Positions 22,521 through 32,131 are shown, numbered from the stretch's first letter. The stretch is 64,000 nucleotides of DNA from Bacillus sp. RO3 (GCF_012911895.1 NZ_JAAXCV010000023.1:124001-188000); one strand, 5' to 3'. Notes: generated by a model from the letters alone, not told the origin. Made by a program: numbers and translations.

Positions 22521-23366
22521 GTGTTTAAACGAATCGGTATAGTCGCCGTACTGCTTTCTTTGTGTCTATTATCTATGTCTCCTTATCATTCTTCTGCAGG
22601 GAGTGATCCAATGTCTCCTTTGAAAGGTATTTCTTCTTACAAAGTTTTTTACGATATGCCCACGAAAAAAGTAATAAACCAAATGAAAAAGTATGAAGTG
22701 GTCATTGTCGAACCTCAATATTACTCTAAAGAATTAGTCCACCAGATCCAATCCAATGGTACAAAACTATATGGATATGTTTCCATTATGGAATCTGACA
22801 GCTGGAATGATGATAGAATGTCTTCCATACATGAAGAAGACTATTATTATGAAAATGGAGACAAAGTCCATTTTGCCGAATGGGATTCTTATTTAATGGA
22901 TCTGACATCGAGCCATTATCGCTCCGTCCTTCTTGATGAAATCGGGGAGCAAATAGTAGAAAAAGGGTTTACAGGCGTGTTTTTTGATACGGTTGGTGAT
23001 ATTGATGACCAATTCCTGGGGGATCACACGACCTATGAAGCCCAATCAAACGCTTTTGTTGCATTCTTAGATTCCATTCACCATACATACGGAGATCTTT
23101 CCATGATCCAAAATTGGGGAATCGAATTATTCAAGAATTATACGTACACTTATATGGACGCCATCATGTGGGAAAACTTTGATTACCGTGTCGTCTCAAA
23201 AGATAAGTGGTCCCAGAATCAAATTAAAAGTTTAAAAGCCTACCAGGCTTCTCACTCATTTGAAGTGATGACACTCTCTTTTTCGCAAAAGAACCCGAGC
23301 ATCAGGTATTCGAAGAATTTAGGATTCATCCATTATCATGAAAAAAATCACTTTAATAAATGGTAG
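22521..23366 (+). CDS. Secreted GH114-like glycoside hydrolase under c-di-GMP riboswitch control
   Basis: 281-aa protein with a Sec signal peptide (about residues 1-26, MFKRIGIVAVLLSLCLLS then HSSAG). The mature part looks like the TIM-barrel family GH114/TM1410 (endo-alpha-1,4-polygalactosaminidase): VVIVEPQYY, YGYVSIMES, then GVFFDTVGD with a probable catalytic Asp, and QNWGIEL. PelA hydrolase domains (GH166) belong to the same fold group and cleave Pel. GTG start with TAGGAGGG upstream. Position after pelG plus the riboswitch suggest it trims or releases Pel; that is an inference, and the substrate is not proven. Confidence 0.8.
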   Translation: MFKRIGIVAVLLSLCLLSMSPYHSSAGSDPMSPLKGISSYKVFYDMPTKKVINQMKKYEVVIVEPQYYSKELVHQIQSNGTKLYGYVSIMESDSWNDDRMSSIHEEDYYYENGDKVHFAEWDSYLMDLTSSHYRSVLLDEIGEQIVEKGFTGVFFDTVGDIDDQFLGDHTTYEAQSNAFVAFLDSIHHTYGDLSMIQNWGIELFKNYTYTYMDAIMWENFDYRVVSKDKWSQNQIKSLKAYQASHSFEVMTLSFSQKNPSIRYSKNLGFIHYHEKNHFNKW

Positions 23367-23372
23367 GACAAT

Positions 23373-23411
23373 GAGCCATGGAGAAATGTTTTCTCTGTGG
23401 CTTTTTTTATT
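23373..23411 (+). terminator. Terminator after the GH114-like gene
   Basis: Stem AGCCATGGAGAAA/TTTTCTCTGTGGCT followed by TTTTTTTAT. Confidence 0.88.
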
Positions 23412-23791
23412 TGGCTGTTTTTCTCGCTTCTGGAGGCTTATGAAAAGCCCCCGTGGAAAACCGCAGTCAAGATGTGGTAAGCAAGATCCTCTTCCTTGCT
23501 CAAAATAACCATGTAATCACACAAATTTCTATCATTTTTCTTTTCTGACTGGGAAAGAACGGAAGAAGTGGCATGCCTGATTCAACCTTCGAAGAAAGTT
23601 TCTGCCAGCCATGATCGATCTTTCTTTGAGTTATGAGAAATTCTTTCCAACATTGTTACCGTTCTGTGAATAAACTTCGACAAAATTTCAAACTTCTGTT
23701 TTAAGTGATGTTAAACAAGGGTACCTTTTAATAGAATTTGATAGTATATGTCTACAGTGATAAATCTCACATAAAGGAGGGTAATTTCCCT
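23412..23791. other. Intergenic region upstream of qoxA
   Basis: About 380 bp without a gene. It must contain the qox promoter; only the strong ribosome binding site AAAGGAGGG just before 23792 is certain. No riboswitch or long repeat was recognised. Confidence 0.4.
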
Positions 23792-24844
23792 ATGTTTAAT
23801 AAATTCAAGCCATACCTGATTGTATTGATCAGTTTGGTTTCTTTATTCTTCATCATTATTTTCAGTTCAGGAAGCGAAATGATCATTCTTGATCCAAAAG
23901 GCCCCGTGGGTGCCATCCAGAAAGACCTGATCATGTTGTCGATCTACTATATGCTTGGGATCATGGTCGTCGTCCTGTCATTCTTTACTTTCATACTATT
24001 AAAGTATCGCAGCAGCAGGAAGGACAGTGATTATAAGCCTGAAATGCACGGCAGTACGAAACTGGAAATCATTTGGACCCTCATACCTGTATTGATCGTT
24101 ATTGCCTTATCGATCCCAAATACAAAGGCATTATATGAGTTGAAGGAAGCTCCAAAAGCAACTGCCCATAAAGATCCCATTGTCATCCATGCCACAGCTG
24201 CTGATTGGAAATGGATCTTCAGTTATCCAGAGGAAAGCATTGAAACCGTTAATTATGTCAATGTTCCTGAAGATCACCCTATTCTCTTCAAAGTAACAGC
24301 TGCTGATTCCATGGCTTCATTCTGGGTTCCGCAAATCGGCGGGCAGATCTACGGCATGCCTGGAATGGTAAATGACTTATACTTACAGGCTGATGAACCG
24401 GGTACGTATGATGGAAGAAACTCCAACTTTACCGGTGAAGGAATGACCCATCAAACCTTTGATTTTGTTGCGTTGGAAGAAGATGAATATGAAAAGTGGG
24501 TAAAAGAGTCTCAAACGAACGAGCCAAAGCTGACGGAAGAGACGTATGAACAGCTCCTGCTCCCTGGGACGGTAGATAAAATGACCTTCTCATCGACCCA
24601 CTTATCCATCGTGGATCATGGAAAGAACTCAGAGTATGCCATGGCGATCCGTGAGAAATATGGTGTGGAAGCATCTTCTCACGGTGCAGATAAAAATGCC
24701 GAGTCTAATCATGGACATCATGGTGGTCATGGAGATAAAGAAGACCATGGACAACATGGTGACAAAGAACAGAAAGAAGACAAGGAAGGTCATGAAAATC
24801 ATGACGATAACAAGCATGAAAACCATGAAGGACATGCCCATTAG
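23792..24844 (+). CDS. qoxA: Quinol oxidase (aa3-600 type) subunit II, with His-rich C-terminal tail
   Basis: 350-aa membrane protein: an N-terminal hydrophobic segment (8-26), a second pair of helices (about 48-68 and 94-114) and an extracytoplasmic cupredoxin domain. The CuA ligands of cytochrome c oxidases are absent (no C-x3-C), as expected for a menaquinol oxidase. Unusually, the lipobox cysteine expected before the LDPKGPVG segment is missing; residues 24-30 read FSSGSEM. The last 54 residues contain 13 histidines mixed with Asp, Glu and Lys. The ATG at 23792 follows AAAGGAGGG; an in-frame ATG at 23738 has none. Confidence 0.92.
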   Translation: MFNKFKPYLIVLISLVSLFFIIIFSSGSEMIILDPKGPVGAIQKDLIMLSIYYMLGIMVVVLSFFTFILLKYRSSRKDSDYKPEMHGSTKLEIIWTLIPVLIVIALSIPNTKALYELKEAPKATAHKDPIVIHATAADWKWIFSYPEESIETVNYVNVPEDHPILFKVTAADSMASFWVPQIGGQIYGMPGMVNDLYLQADEPGTYDGRNSNFTGEGMTHQTFDFVALEEDEYEKWVKESQTNEPKLTEETYEQLLLPGTVDKMTFSSTHLSIVDHGKNSEYAMAIREKYGVEASSHGADKNAESNHGHHGGHGDKEDHGQHGDKEQKEDKEGHENHDDNKHENHEGHAH

Positions 24845-24860
24845 GAAAGGAGGACTCTAG

Positions 24861-26825
24861 ATGTTTGAATTTATTAAAGATAATTTGATCCTCAATGATC
24901 CGTTGATTCTTGGAGCCAATATTTCCATTGTTTTCACCGTCATTGCCATCGTCGCGACCCTTACGTATTTTAAAAAATGGAAGTGGCTTTGGAACGACTG
25001 GATCACGAGTGTTGATCATAAGAAAATAGGGATCATGTATATCATCGCAGCATTGATCATGCTCTTCCGGGGCGGGGTCGATGCATTACTCATGAGGGCT
25101 CAATTGACTGTGCCCGACAATGAATTTTTATCATCACAGCATTACAATGAAATTTTTACAACACATGGTACGATCATGATCCTCTTCATGGCCATGCCAT
25201 TTTTGCTTGGATTAATGAACGTCGTAGTCCCCCTCCAAATCGGGGCAAGGGACGTTGCGTTCCCATTCCTGAATAACCTGAGTTTCTGGTCATTCATGTT
25301 TGGTGCGATTCTTTTCAATATGTCTTTCGTATTCGGTGGATCACCGGATGCAGGGTGGACCAACTATGCACCCCTTGCAATCGAAGGAAGTCCGGGACCA
25401 GGGATCAACTACTACTTACTGGGCTTGCAGATTTCCGGGATTGGTACATTGTTGACGGGGATCAACTTTGTCGTCACGATCATTAAAATGCGGGCACCGG
25501 GAATGACGCTTCTGCGCATGCCGATGTTCACCTGGACGACACTGATTACAGCATTCATCATCGTGTTTGCGTTCCCTATCTTAACGGTGACACTGGCATT
25601 GATGACATTTGATCGACTGTTTGGTACGCATTTCTTTACGCTGACATCCGGCGGGAATCCAATGCTATGGTCGAATTTATTCTGGTTATGGGGACATCCG
25701 GAAGTTTATATCGTGATCTTGCCAGCTTTCGGTATTTTCTCAGAAATCATTGCCACATTTGCAAGGAAGACATTGTTCGGTTATAAATCGATGATCATCT
25801 CACTTGTTGCCATCTCTGGGCTGAGCTTCGTTGTATGGGTTCATCACTTCTTTACAATGGGAGGCAGCGCTGCAGTTAACAGTGTGTTCTCGATTTCTAC
25901 GATGGCCATCGCTATTCCAACCGGTATCAAGATATTCAACTGGCTGGGTACCCTTTATAAAGGACGCATAGAATTTACAGTGGCCATGATGTGGTCGGTT
26001 GCATTCATTCCGACATTCCTGATCGGTGGAGTGACCGGGGTCATGCTTGGTATGGCTGCCGCTGACTTCCAGTATCACAACAACTATTTCCTAGTGGCTC
26101 ACTTCCACTATACACTGATTGCAGGTGTCGTATTTGCCTGCTTCGCCGGTCTCGTATACTGGTATCCAAAAATGTTCGGTCTTAAGATGAACGAACGAAT
26201 CGGGAAATGGGCTTTCTGGTTCTTCTCGATCGGTTTCAATGTGTGCTTCCTTCCACAGTTCGTGTTAGGATTTGCAGGGATGCCACGTCGTGTCTACACA
26301 TATGGACCTGAAGACGGCTGGACAGCATTGAACGTCATCTCATCTGTTGGAGCATTCGGAATGGGTGTCGGTTTTATGATCATCGTCTATAACGTTTACT
26401 ACAGCTATCGTTTTGCAAAACGTGAACTTTCAGGTGATGCATGGGACGGACGTACTCTTGAATGGGCAACAAGCTCGAGCATCCCGCCGCATTATAACTT
26501 TGCCCATGTTCCTGAGGTGAAGAGTGCGGATGCCTTCTATTATATGAAACAAGAAAAAAATGAATCTACCAAGCCTGAAAACATTGAATATAAGCCGATT
26601 CATATGCCAAGTAATGCAGGGACACCGTTTATCATGTCGGCATTCTTCTTTGTTGCAGGATTCGGTCTGGTATTTGAATTATGGTGGATGGCCATCCTGG
26701 CCCTTGCCGGTATCCTTGGATGCATGGCATACCGTTCACTCGGTTCACATAAGCAAGATGAAGGTTACTATGTGAGCGTGGAAGAGATAGAAAAGACGGA
26801 AAATCCGTATAAGAGGGAGGCGTGA
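24861..26825 (+). CDS. qoxB: Quinol oxidase subunit I
   Basis: 654-aa haem-copper oxidase subunit with about 14-15 transmembrane helices. It carries the haem a/a3 and CuB ligands; TTHGTIMI and [15 protein letters not shown] are visible, and the second contains the histidine-tyrosine cofactor. VHHFFTMG (CuB histidines) and VAHFHYTL (haem histidines) follow. It reduces oxygen to water with electrons from menaquinol and pumps protons. It lies 16 bp after qoxA and overlaps the start region of qoxC. Confidence 0.97.
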   Translation: MFEFIKDNLILNDPLILGANISIVFTVIAIVATLTYFKKWKWLWNDWITSVDHKKIGIMYIIAALIMLFRGGVDALLMRAQLTVPDNEFLSSQHYNEIFTTHGTIMILFMAMPFLLGLMNVVVPLQIGARDVAFPFLNNLSFWSFMFGAILFNMSFVFGGSPDAGWTNYAPLAIEGSPGPGINYYLLGLQISGIGTLLTGINFVVTIIKMRAPGMTLLRMPMFTWTTLITAFIIVFAFPILTVTLALMTFDRLFGTHFFTLTSGGNPMLWSNLFWLWGHPEVYIVILPAFGIFSEIIATFARKTLFGYKSMIISLVAISGLSFVVWVHHFFTMGGSAAVNSVFSISTMAIAIPTGIKIFNWLGTLYKGRIEFTVAMMWSVAFIPTFLIGGVTGVMLGMAAADFQYHNNYFLVAHFHYTLIAGVVFACFAGLVYWYPKMFGLKMNERIGKWAFWFFSIGFNVCFLPQFVLGFAGMPRRVYTYGPEDGWTALNVISSVGAFGMGVGFMIIVYNVYYSYRFAKRELSGDAWDGRTLEWATSSSIPPHYNFAHVPEVKSADAFYYMKQEKNESTKPENIEYKPIHMPSNAGTPFIMSAFFFVAGFGLVFELWWMAILALAGILGCMAYRSLGSHKQDEGYYVSVEEIEKTENPYKREA

Positions 26826-26827
26826 AC

Positions 26828-27439
26828 ATGGCACAAAGCACGAATATAGATCCAAACACGCCGCTTGAGTATCAGTCGGAAATCGGCAAACTGAATATTT
26901 TCGGATTCTGGGTTTTCCTGGGTGCGGAAGTAGCTCTGTTCGCCACCATTTTCGCTACCTTCTTCGCCCTTGAAAGCGGAACGGTCGGAGGTCCGCTTCC
27001 AAGCGAAGTGTTTGATCTGAAAAATACAATCATCATGACGATGTTATTATTGATAAGCAGTTTCACATCCGGTTTATCAATCAATGAATTAAGAAGAAGA
27101 AATGTGAAAGGAATGATGATCTGGCTGATCATCACACTGCTGTTCGGAGCAGGATTCCTTTACATGGAAATCATGGAGTTCCTTCATCTGATACACGAAG
27201 GAGCCTCTATGGGAACCAATGCTTACTGGTCTTCATTCTATCTGCTGACCGGGACGCATGGTCTGCACGTATCATTAGGTATTCTATGGATCTTACTTGT
27301 GATGTTCCAAGTGAAGAGACAGGGTCTGAATCCGGATACCGCTAAAAAACTATTCGTATCCAGCTTGTACTGGCACTTCCTTGACTTTGTCTGGATCTTC
27401 GTGTTCACAAGCGTTTACTTATTAGGGATGGTGGGATAA
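26828..27439 (+). CDS. qoxC: Quinol oxidase subunit III
   Basis: 203-aa protein with five transmembrane helices (FGFWVFLGAEVALFATIFATFF through WHFLDFVWIFVFTSVYLL), the subunit III fold. The WHFLDFVWIFVF segment is typical. The ATG at 26828 is preferred to the GTG at 26822 that overlaps the qoxB stop, because GGAGG at 26816-26820 fits it better. The 3' end overlaps qoxD by one base. Confidence 0.95.
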   Translation: MAQSTNIDPNTPLEYQSEIGKLNIFGFWVFLGAEVALFATIFATFFALESGTVGGPLPSEVFDLKNTIIMTMLLLISSFTSGLSINELRRRNVKGMMIWLIITLLFGAGFLYMEIMEFLHLIHEGASMGTNAYWSSFYLLTGTHGLHVSLGILWILLVMFQVKRQGLNPDTAKKLFVSSLYWHFLDFVWIFVFTSVYLLGMVG

Positions 27440-27738
27440 TGGAACACAATACAGCAAATCAAAGTCGGATTCCGTGGACTCAGATCATTGGGTTTGTCTT
27501 GTCCATCGCCTTGACATTCCTGGCCGTCTGGTTCGGACTTTACGCAGGTCTGGCATACAATGTTATGGTCTCACTGATTTTTGTGTTAGCATTTATCCAG
27601 GCTGCAATCCAGTTATTCATGTTCATGCACGTGAATGAAGGAGAAGGCAGATGGCAGGTTGGTAAAATGATGTCATCAGCATTCATCGCTCTCGTCATTG
27701 TACTTGGATCGATTTGGGTATTGAGCAATATGCATTAA
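27439..27738 (+). CDS. qoxD: Quinol oxidase subunit IV
   Basis: 99-aa three-helix membrane protein of the COX4/QoxD family (IGFVLSIALTFLAVW, LIFVLAFIQAAIQLFMFMHV, FIALVIVLGSIWVLSNMH). The FMHV motif is typical. It completes the qoxABCD operon and is followed by a strong terminator. Confidence 0.95.
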   Translation: MEHNTANQSRIPWTQIIGFVLSIALTFLAVWFGLYAGLAYNVMVSLIFVLAFIQAAIQLFMFMHVNEGEGRWQVGKMMSSAFIALVIVLGSIWVLSNMH

Positions 27739-27750
27739 CGCTATATGGGA

Positions 27751-27786
27751 AAGGCTGCTGAAATGGTTTTCAGCAGCTTTTTTTTG
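27751..27786 (+). terminator. Terminator of the qox operon
   Basis: Ten-bp stem GCTGCTGAAA/TTTCAGCAGC with a 4-nt loop and a run of nine T residues. Confidence 0.93.
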
Positions 27787-27843
27787 ACTCTTTTTGAAAA
27801 GCGCACTGGTTACTCAAAGAGTATACATAGGTCAAAAGGTTGG

Positions 27844-27904
27844 TTGACAAGTGTAATCCCATATTCATATAATATCTATGTGTATGATAATGATAATCAT
27901 TATC
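27844..27904 (+). promoter_or_regulatory. Promoter with Fur box
   Basis: -35 TTGACA (27844-27849), 18-bp spacer, -10 TATAAT (27868-27873). The 19-mer at 27886-27904 reads GATAATGATAATCATTATC, an exact match to the Fur consensus. It covers the expected transcription start, so the acyltransferase-esterase pair should be repressed by iron. Confidence 0.93.
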
Positions 27905-27934
27905 ATTTTGGATGAATGAATAGGGGGTCAGACC

Positions 27935-28573
27935 GTGTTACATACAGTCAATGAAACAGAATTCTTTATCATAGACGGGGATAAAGTAGATAATTTTTTG
28001 TTCCGTCCGGTTGATTTCGAGGAGGATATTTCCACTCTCCATGAATGGATGCACCAACCTCATATTGCTCCATTCTGGAAGTTGAATCTTCCCATGCCGG
28101 AATTTAAACAATGGTTGAAGCAGTCTATCGAATCAGATCATAAAGATATTTACATAGGATCCATCAACGGGGAGCCGGTATGCTATTTGATCGCCTATTC
28201 CATTGAAAAGGATCCAATCAAAGAATATTATGAGTATCAAAATGGGGATTTAGGCATGCACTTACTGATTGGTCCCAGATCACATTTAAATAGAGAGGAT
28301 GGAATTTCAATCATTAGATCCATGATCCTTTTCTTATTTGATCACTATAAGGGAGCAAGGCGAATAATAGGAGAACCGGATATCCGCAATCGGATTGTGA
28401 TACCAATATTGAAGAAATTGGGAGGGAACGTCATAAGCCAAGTTCATCTGGAGAATAAAAAAGCTACATTGATTGTAGGAGAGAAAGATAGTGTCATATC
28501 GAAAATGAAAGAATGTGATATTAGGGCAGAGTGGTTGAAATCGATGAATTCGCAAAGGAATGAATTAGTGTGA
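27935..28573 (+). CDS. IucB/RhbD-type siderophore acyltransferase (second copy)
   Basis: 212-aa GNAT-fold protein of the family that acylates the hydroxylamine of hydroxamate siderophores (IucB, AlcB, RhbD). Shared blocks with the RhbD in this window (46147) are WMHQPHIAPFWKLN, DLGMHLLIG and EPDIRN. The GTG at 27935 follows TAGGGGG. The RhbD copy has HPFW where this one has APFW, so the active-site region is not identical. It lies under a perfect Fur box together with an esterase, 13 kb from the main siderophore operon. It may attach a different acyl group or act on a different hydroxamate; this is inference. Confidence 0.8.
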   Translation: MLHTVNETEFFIIDGDKVDNFLFRPVDFEEDISTLHEWMHQPHIAPFWKLNLPMPEFKQWLKQSIESDHKDIYIGSINGEPVCYLIAYSIEKDPIKEYYEYQNGDLGMHLLIGPRSHLNREDGISIIRSMILFLFDHYKGARRIIGEPDIRNRIVIPILKKLGGNVISQVHLENKKATLIVGEKDSVISKMKECDIRAEWLKSMNSQRNELV

Positions 28574-29535
28574 TGAAAGTGAAGAAAGCAGTTAATCCTC
28601 AAGTAAGTGATCTATTGCAGAAGATAAGTGAAAAGATGATAGAACTCAAGCATCCCCCCCTGTCTATTCTGACTCCAAAGCAATCCAGAGAATATTATAA
28701 GAAGGCGAGAGAATTCTTCACCTTTATTTCCATCGATGATATTATGGTTGAAGATACCTTTGTTCCTTCAGAAGAGGGGCATACCATCCCGGTTCGCATC
28801 TATACACCTAATGGGAAAGGTCCTTATCCTGTCCTCATATACTCCCATGGGGGAGGGTGGGTTTTTGGAGACCTGGATAGCGCTGATAACTTATGCAGGT
28901 ATTTTTCTAAACACGCTAATATGATAGTCGTTTCAGTCGGATATCGTCTCGCTCCTGAGCATAAATATCCTTCAGCGTTCAAGGATGTCATAGAAGCAAT
29001 CAAATGGACATTCGCAAACGGGGAAAGATTGAATGGGGACATCAAGAGAATCGCCGTTGGAGGTGAAAGCTCGGGAGGAAATTTAGCAGCGGCAGCTTCG
29101 ATCTATTTCAGGGATTCTGATGAATATAAGTTGTCCCTTCAAGTCCTTATTACCCCCGTTATGGACTATAACTTTGATACCTTATCCTACAGAGAAAATT
29201 TTACATACAATCTCACCAATGAAAAAATGAAATGGTTTTGGGGACATTATTTAAATGATCCTTCTGAAGGGTCGGAAGTATATGCATCCCCTCTAAAAGT
29301 AGACTCTATGGCGGGACTGCCGGATACGCTTCTTGTTACAGCTGAACTGGATCCTCTTAGAGAAGAAGGATTCACTTTCGGCAAGCGTCTTGAAGAGTCT
29401 TCAATACACGTTGAAATGCTGCATTATGAAGATTTGGTCCATAGCTTCATTAACATGACAGGCACGGTAGATGAAGCGAAACATGCACTGGATGACATTA
29501 CACAAAAGCTTAAAGCCATGATAACGACTGTCTAA
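28573..29535 (+). CDS. HSL-type alpha/beta hydrolase (esterase), Fur-controlled
   Basis: 320-aa cytosolic hydrolase of the hormone-sensitive lipase family: oxyanion motif HGGGW starting at H92, nucleophile S166 in GESSGG, acid in ELDPLREEG and histidine in LVHSF. The ATG at 28573 (GTG at 28570 is an alternative) overlaps the stop of the acyltransferase, so the two are cotranslated. Being in a Fur-controlled pair suggests a role in siderophore metabolism, for example removing an acyl group or hydrolysing an iron-siderophore. The usual siderophore esterases (Fes, BesA) belong to a different family, so this is only a hypothesis. Confidence 0.85.
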   Translation: MKVKKAVNPQVSDLLQKISEKMIELKHPPLSILTPKQSREYYKKAREFFTFISIDDIMVEDTFVPSEEGHTIPVRIYTPNGKGPYPVLIYSHGGGWVFGDLDSADNLCRYFSKHANMIVVSVGYRLAPEHKYPSAFKDVIEAIKWTFANGERLNGDIKRIAVGGESSGGNLAAAASIYFRDSDEYKLSLQVLITPVMDYNFDTLSYRENFTYNLTNEKMKWFWGHYLNDPSEGSEVYASPLKVDSMAGLPDTLLVTAELDPLREEGFTFGKRLEESSIHVEMLHYEDLVHSFINMTGTVDEAKHALDDITQKLKAMITTV

Positions 29536-29911
29536 GTCTACCGATTGAGGAAGGTCACAGAGTCTTTATGAACATAAGTTTCTAAGGCCAGAATTTTTGT
29601 AAGGTAAAGTCGTTAAGATGACAACACGCTCTTTTTCAGGTTAACAGTAACTGTCCCAAACGTACTCCTGTATCTCCTGAAGACGAGACCTGCCTTTTTC
29701 TCTTCTTTCTTAACCACCATTCCTTTTTTATGGTCAGACTTGTTCAATCAAATACAGAAGCATTTTTTTCTGCGTATTTCTTTTGAAGTACGTTTTTTTA
29801 TATGGTTCGGTTGGAATTATTCGAGTTCCGGCATTAATCGTTGCCTACTGTGGCCTTAATTGATAGAATCATCAATTGAGTAGCTGTAATTCGAATATAG
29901 GGAGAAGAGAA
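29536..29911. other. Gene-free interval before aspA
   Basis: About 375 bp with no supported ORF on either strand and no clear terminator or riboswitch. Several T-rich tracts are present (for example 29690-29710, 29760-29800). Confidence 0.4.
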
Positions 29912-31342
29912 ATGATAAAAGTCGCTAGCAGATTTAGAATAGAAAAAGATTTCCTGGGGGAAAAAGAAGTACCTGAAGAAGTTTACTATGGAATTCAAAC
30001 TTTGCGTGCAGTGGAAAACTTTCCTGTCACAGGGTATAAAATTCATAAAGAGATGATCGATGCCCTGGCCGTTGTCAAGAAAGCGGCAGCCCTGGCCAAT
30101 ATGGAAACCACGCGCCTTTATGAAGGGATAGGTCAAGCCATCGTGCAGGCTTGTGACGAAATACTGGAAGGGAAGCTGCATGATTACTTCATCGTCGACC
30201 CGATACAGGGAGGGGCAGGCACGTCCATCAATATGAATGCCAATGAAGTCATTGCCAATCGCGCATTGGAACTCATGTCCCATCGTAAAGGGGAATACGG
30301 AAAGGTGAGTCCGAACAGTCATGTGAACATGTCCCAGTCAACCAATGATGTATTCCCGACGGTGATCCATATTTCTACTTTGAAACTATTGGAGAAGCTG
30401 CTGTTCACCATGGAAGAGATGCTTCTTGCCTTCAAACAGAAAGCCAGGGAGTTTGATCACGTCATTAAAATGGGGCGCACCCATCTTCAGGATGCTGTTC
30501 CGATTCGCCTCGGCCAGGAATTTGAGGCCTATAGCAGAGTGGTGGAGCGTGACATTAAACGCATCGGAAGAACAAGGGATCACCTCTATGAAGTAAATAT
30601 GGGGGCCACCGCAGTCGGGACTGGATTGAACGCGGATCCTGTTTATATTGAAAATGTTGTAAAGCATCTGGCTGACATCAGTGGATTACCTCTGACGGGA
30701 GCGGAACATCTGGTTGATGCTACTCAGAATACTGATGCCTATACGGAAGTATCGGCTGCGTTAAAGGTCTGCATGGTCAATATGTCCAAAATCGCCAATG
30801 ACCTGCGTATGATGGCTTCAGGACCCCGGGCGGGACTTGGCGAAATTTCATTGCCGGCAAGACAGCCTGGTTCCTCCATTATGCCCGGTAAAGTGAACCC
30901 GGTCATGCCGGAACTCATCAATCAAGTAGCCTTCCAGGTCATGGGAAATGATCAGACCATTTCATTGGCTTCGGAAGCGGGCCAGCTGGAACTGAATGTG
31001 ATGGAACCTGTACTCGTATTCAACCTCCTTCAGTCCATCAGTATCATGAACAATGCCTTCAGAAGCTTTACGGAAAATTGTCTCGTTGGAATTGAAGCGA
31101 ATGAGACACGAATGAGGGAATATGTAGAAAACAGTGTGGGAATTATTACGGCAGTCAATCCTCACTTAGGGTATGAAGTGGTATCACGGATTGCCAGGGA
31201 AGCCATTATAAAAGGGAAGTCTGTGAGAGAGCTTTGTTTGGAGTATGATGTTCTGACAGAGGAAGAGCTGGATTTGATCCTGAACCCCTATGAAATGACG
31301 AATCCAGGGATTGCCGGCCGTGCACTCTTTGATCGGCAATAA
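29912..31342 (+). CDS. aspA: Aspartate ammonia-lyase
   Basis: 476-aa member of the fumarase/aspartase superfamily, which reversibly deaminates L-aspartate to fumarate. The N-terminal segment FLGEKEVPEEVYYGIQTLRA, the substrate loop NMSQSTNDVFPT and the signature GSSIMPGKVNPV all match AspA rather than class II fumarase. The ATG at 29912 is preceded by GGGAGAAGAG, and the 12 in-frame codons upstream are not needed. It appears monocistronic, ended by a hairpin. It consumes aspartate, the same precursor used by both aspartokinases in the window. Confidence 0.93.
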   Translation: MIKVASRFRIEKDFLGEKEVPEEVYYGIQTLRAVENFPVTGYKIHKEMIDALAVVKKAAALANMETTRLYEGIGQAIVQACDEILEGKLHDYFIVDPIQGGAGTSINMNANEVIANRALELMSHRKGEYGKVSPNSHVNMSQSTNDVFPTVIHISTLKLLEKLLFTMEEMLLAFKQKAREFDHVIKMGRTHLQDAVPIRLGQEFEAYSRVVERDIKRIGRTRDHLYEVNMGATAVGTGLNADPVYIENVVKHLADISGLPLTGAEHLVDATQNTDAYTEVSAALKVCMVNMSKIANDLRMMASGPRAGLGEISLPARQPGSSIMPGKVNPVMPELINQVAFQVMGNDQTISLASEAGQLELNVMEPVLVFNLLQSISIMNNAFRSFTENCLVGIEANETRMREYVENSVGIITAVNPHLGYEVVSRIAREAIIKGKSVRELCLEYDVLTEEELDLILNPYEMTNPGIAGRALFDRQ

Positions 31343-31370
31343 TAAAGCGTTCATCCATGAAGGAGTTGTT

Positions 31371-31413
31371 GGGTTTGCAGGAAACGGGTTGTTTCTCTGC
31401 AAAACCCTTTTTT
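31371..31413 (+). terminator. Terminator after aspA
   Basis: Long imperfect stem (GGGTTTGCAG-GAAAC pairing with GTTTC-CTGC-AAAACCC) followed by six T residues. Confidence 0.85.
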
Positions 31414-31474
31414 AAACTGAATAGAATGAGAAAAAGGAGGAAGACCCTGGATGTGAGCAATCGCTTCTTTCACC

Positions 31475-32131
31475 TTATTTCTTTTTTCGCCGATATAGAT
31501 CCAGAGACTTATAGCCTTCAGACAAGATTTCGATCATCTGCCGGGTTCTTTTGTCACGGGTGGCTTGTTGTTTGGCGGAAAAGATTTGCCTCGCCCAGTC
31601 TTTTTGATAACCAGGCGTCAGGTTCTGATAGAAGTGTAACGTTGCCGGATGGTCTTTTAGCAATGCTTCCACATCCTTAATATTATCCTCATAATCTGCT
31701 ACACACTGACTCGGAGCAGGTGTCTTCGCTACTTTCTTCTTTTCCCGCTTCATGCCGACAACCGTAAAGACATCGTCCATGCTCACCATCCGGGAAAACT
31801 TGATATCGCTGTCTCCGATGTATCCGTCTTCTCCTACGTTTAAGGCAGGAAACATGTCATCTCGGTGAATATAGGTGTCATAACGGGTATTCCCTTTCTT
31901 AGGATAGGCGAAAAACACATAACCTTTTGGCAGAAGGGCATTTTCTTTCTGGAGAATCAGGTTTACATGTTCCTTCATCTCGTCAATGGTCTTAACGAAT
32001 ATAAAGATGGCATCGTGATTCTCGGAAAGAGACGTCGACATCCCGGTAAAGATCGAGTAATCATCGGGCTGATGAAGGACAGCCATGTTCTGATATTTAG
32101 TTAATTTCAATTTGTCTATTATAGTGGCCAT
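31475..32131 (-). CDS. YdeI/OmdA-like protein
   Basis: 218-aa protein. The C-terminal part (about residues 145-210, LKDHPATLHFYQNLTPGYQKDWARQIFSAKQ then TRDKRTRQMIEIL, given here in two pieces) matches the YdeI/OmpD-associated family. The N-terminal part (about 10-130) is an alpha/beta domain seen in Bacillus homologues. Start at 32131 (MATIIDKLK) is set by GGAGGGG just upstream; the longer TTG start is not needed. Members are loosely linked to bacteriocin resistance in Enterobacteria, but the function here is unknown. It is divergently oriented from nothing obvious, with a 215-bp gap to DUF2254. Confidence 0.75.
   Translation of the reverse strand: MATIIDKLKLTKYQNMAVLHQPDDYSIFTGMSTSLSENHDAIFIFVKTIDEMKEHVNLILQKENALLPKGYVFFAYPKKGNTRYDTYIHRDDMFPALNVGEDGYIGDSDIKFSRMVSMDDVFTVVGMKREKKKVAKTPAPSQCVADYEDNIKDVEALLKDHPATLHFYQNLTPGYQKDWARQIFSAKQQATRDKRTRQMIEILSEGYKSLDLYRRKKK

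Noticed and set aside
31357..31680. Plus-strand ORF over the aspA terminator and the YdeI-like gene
   Set aside because: It crosses a strong terminator and is antisense to a supported gene.
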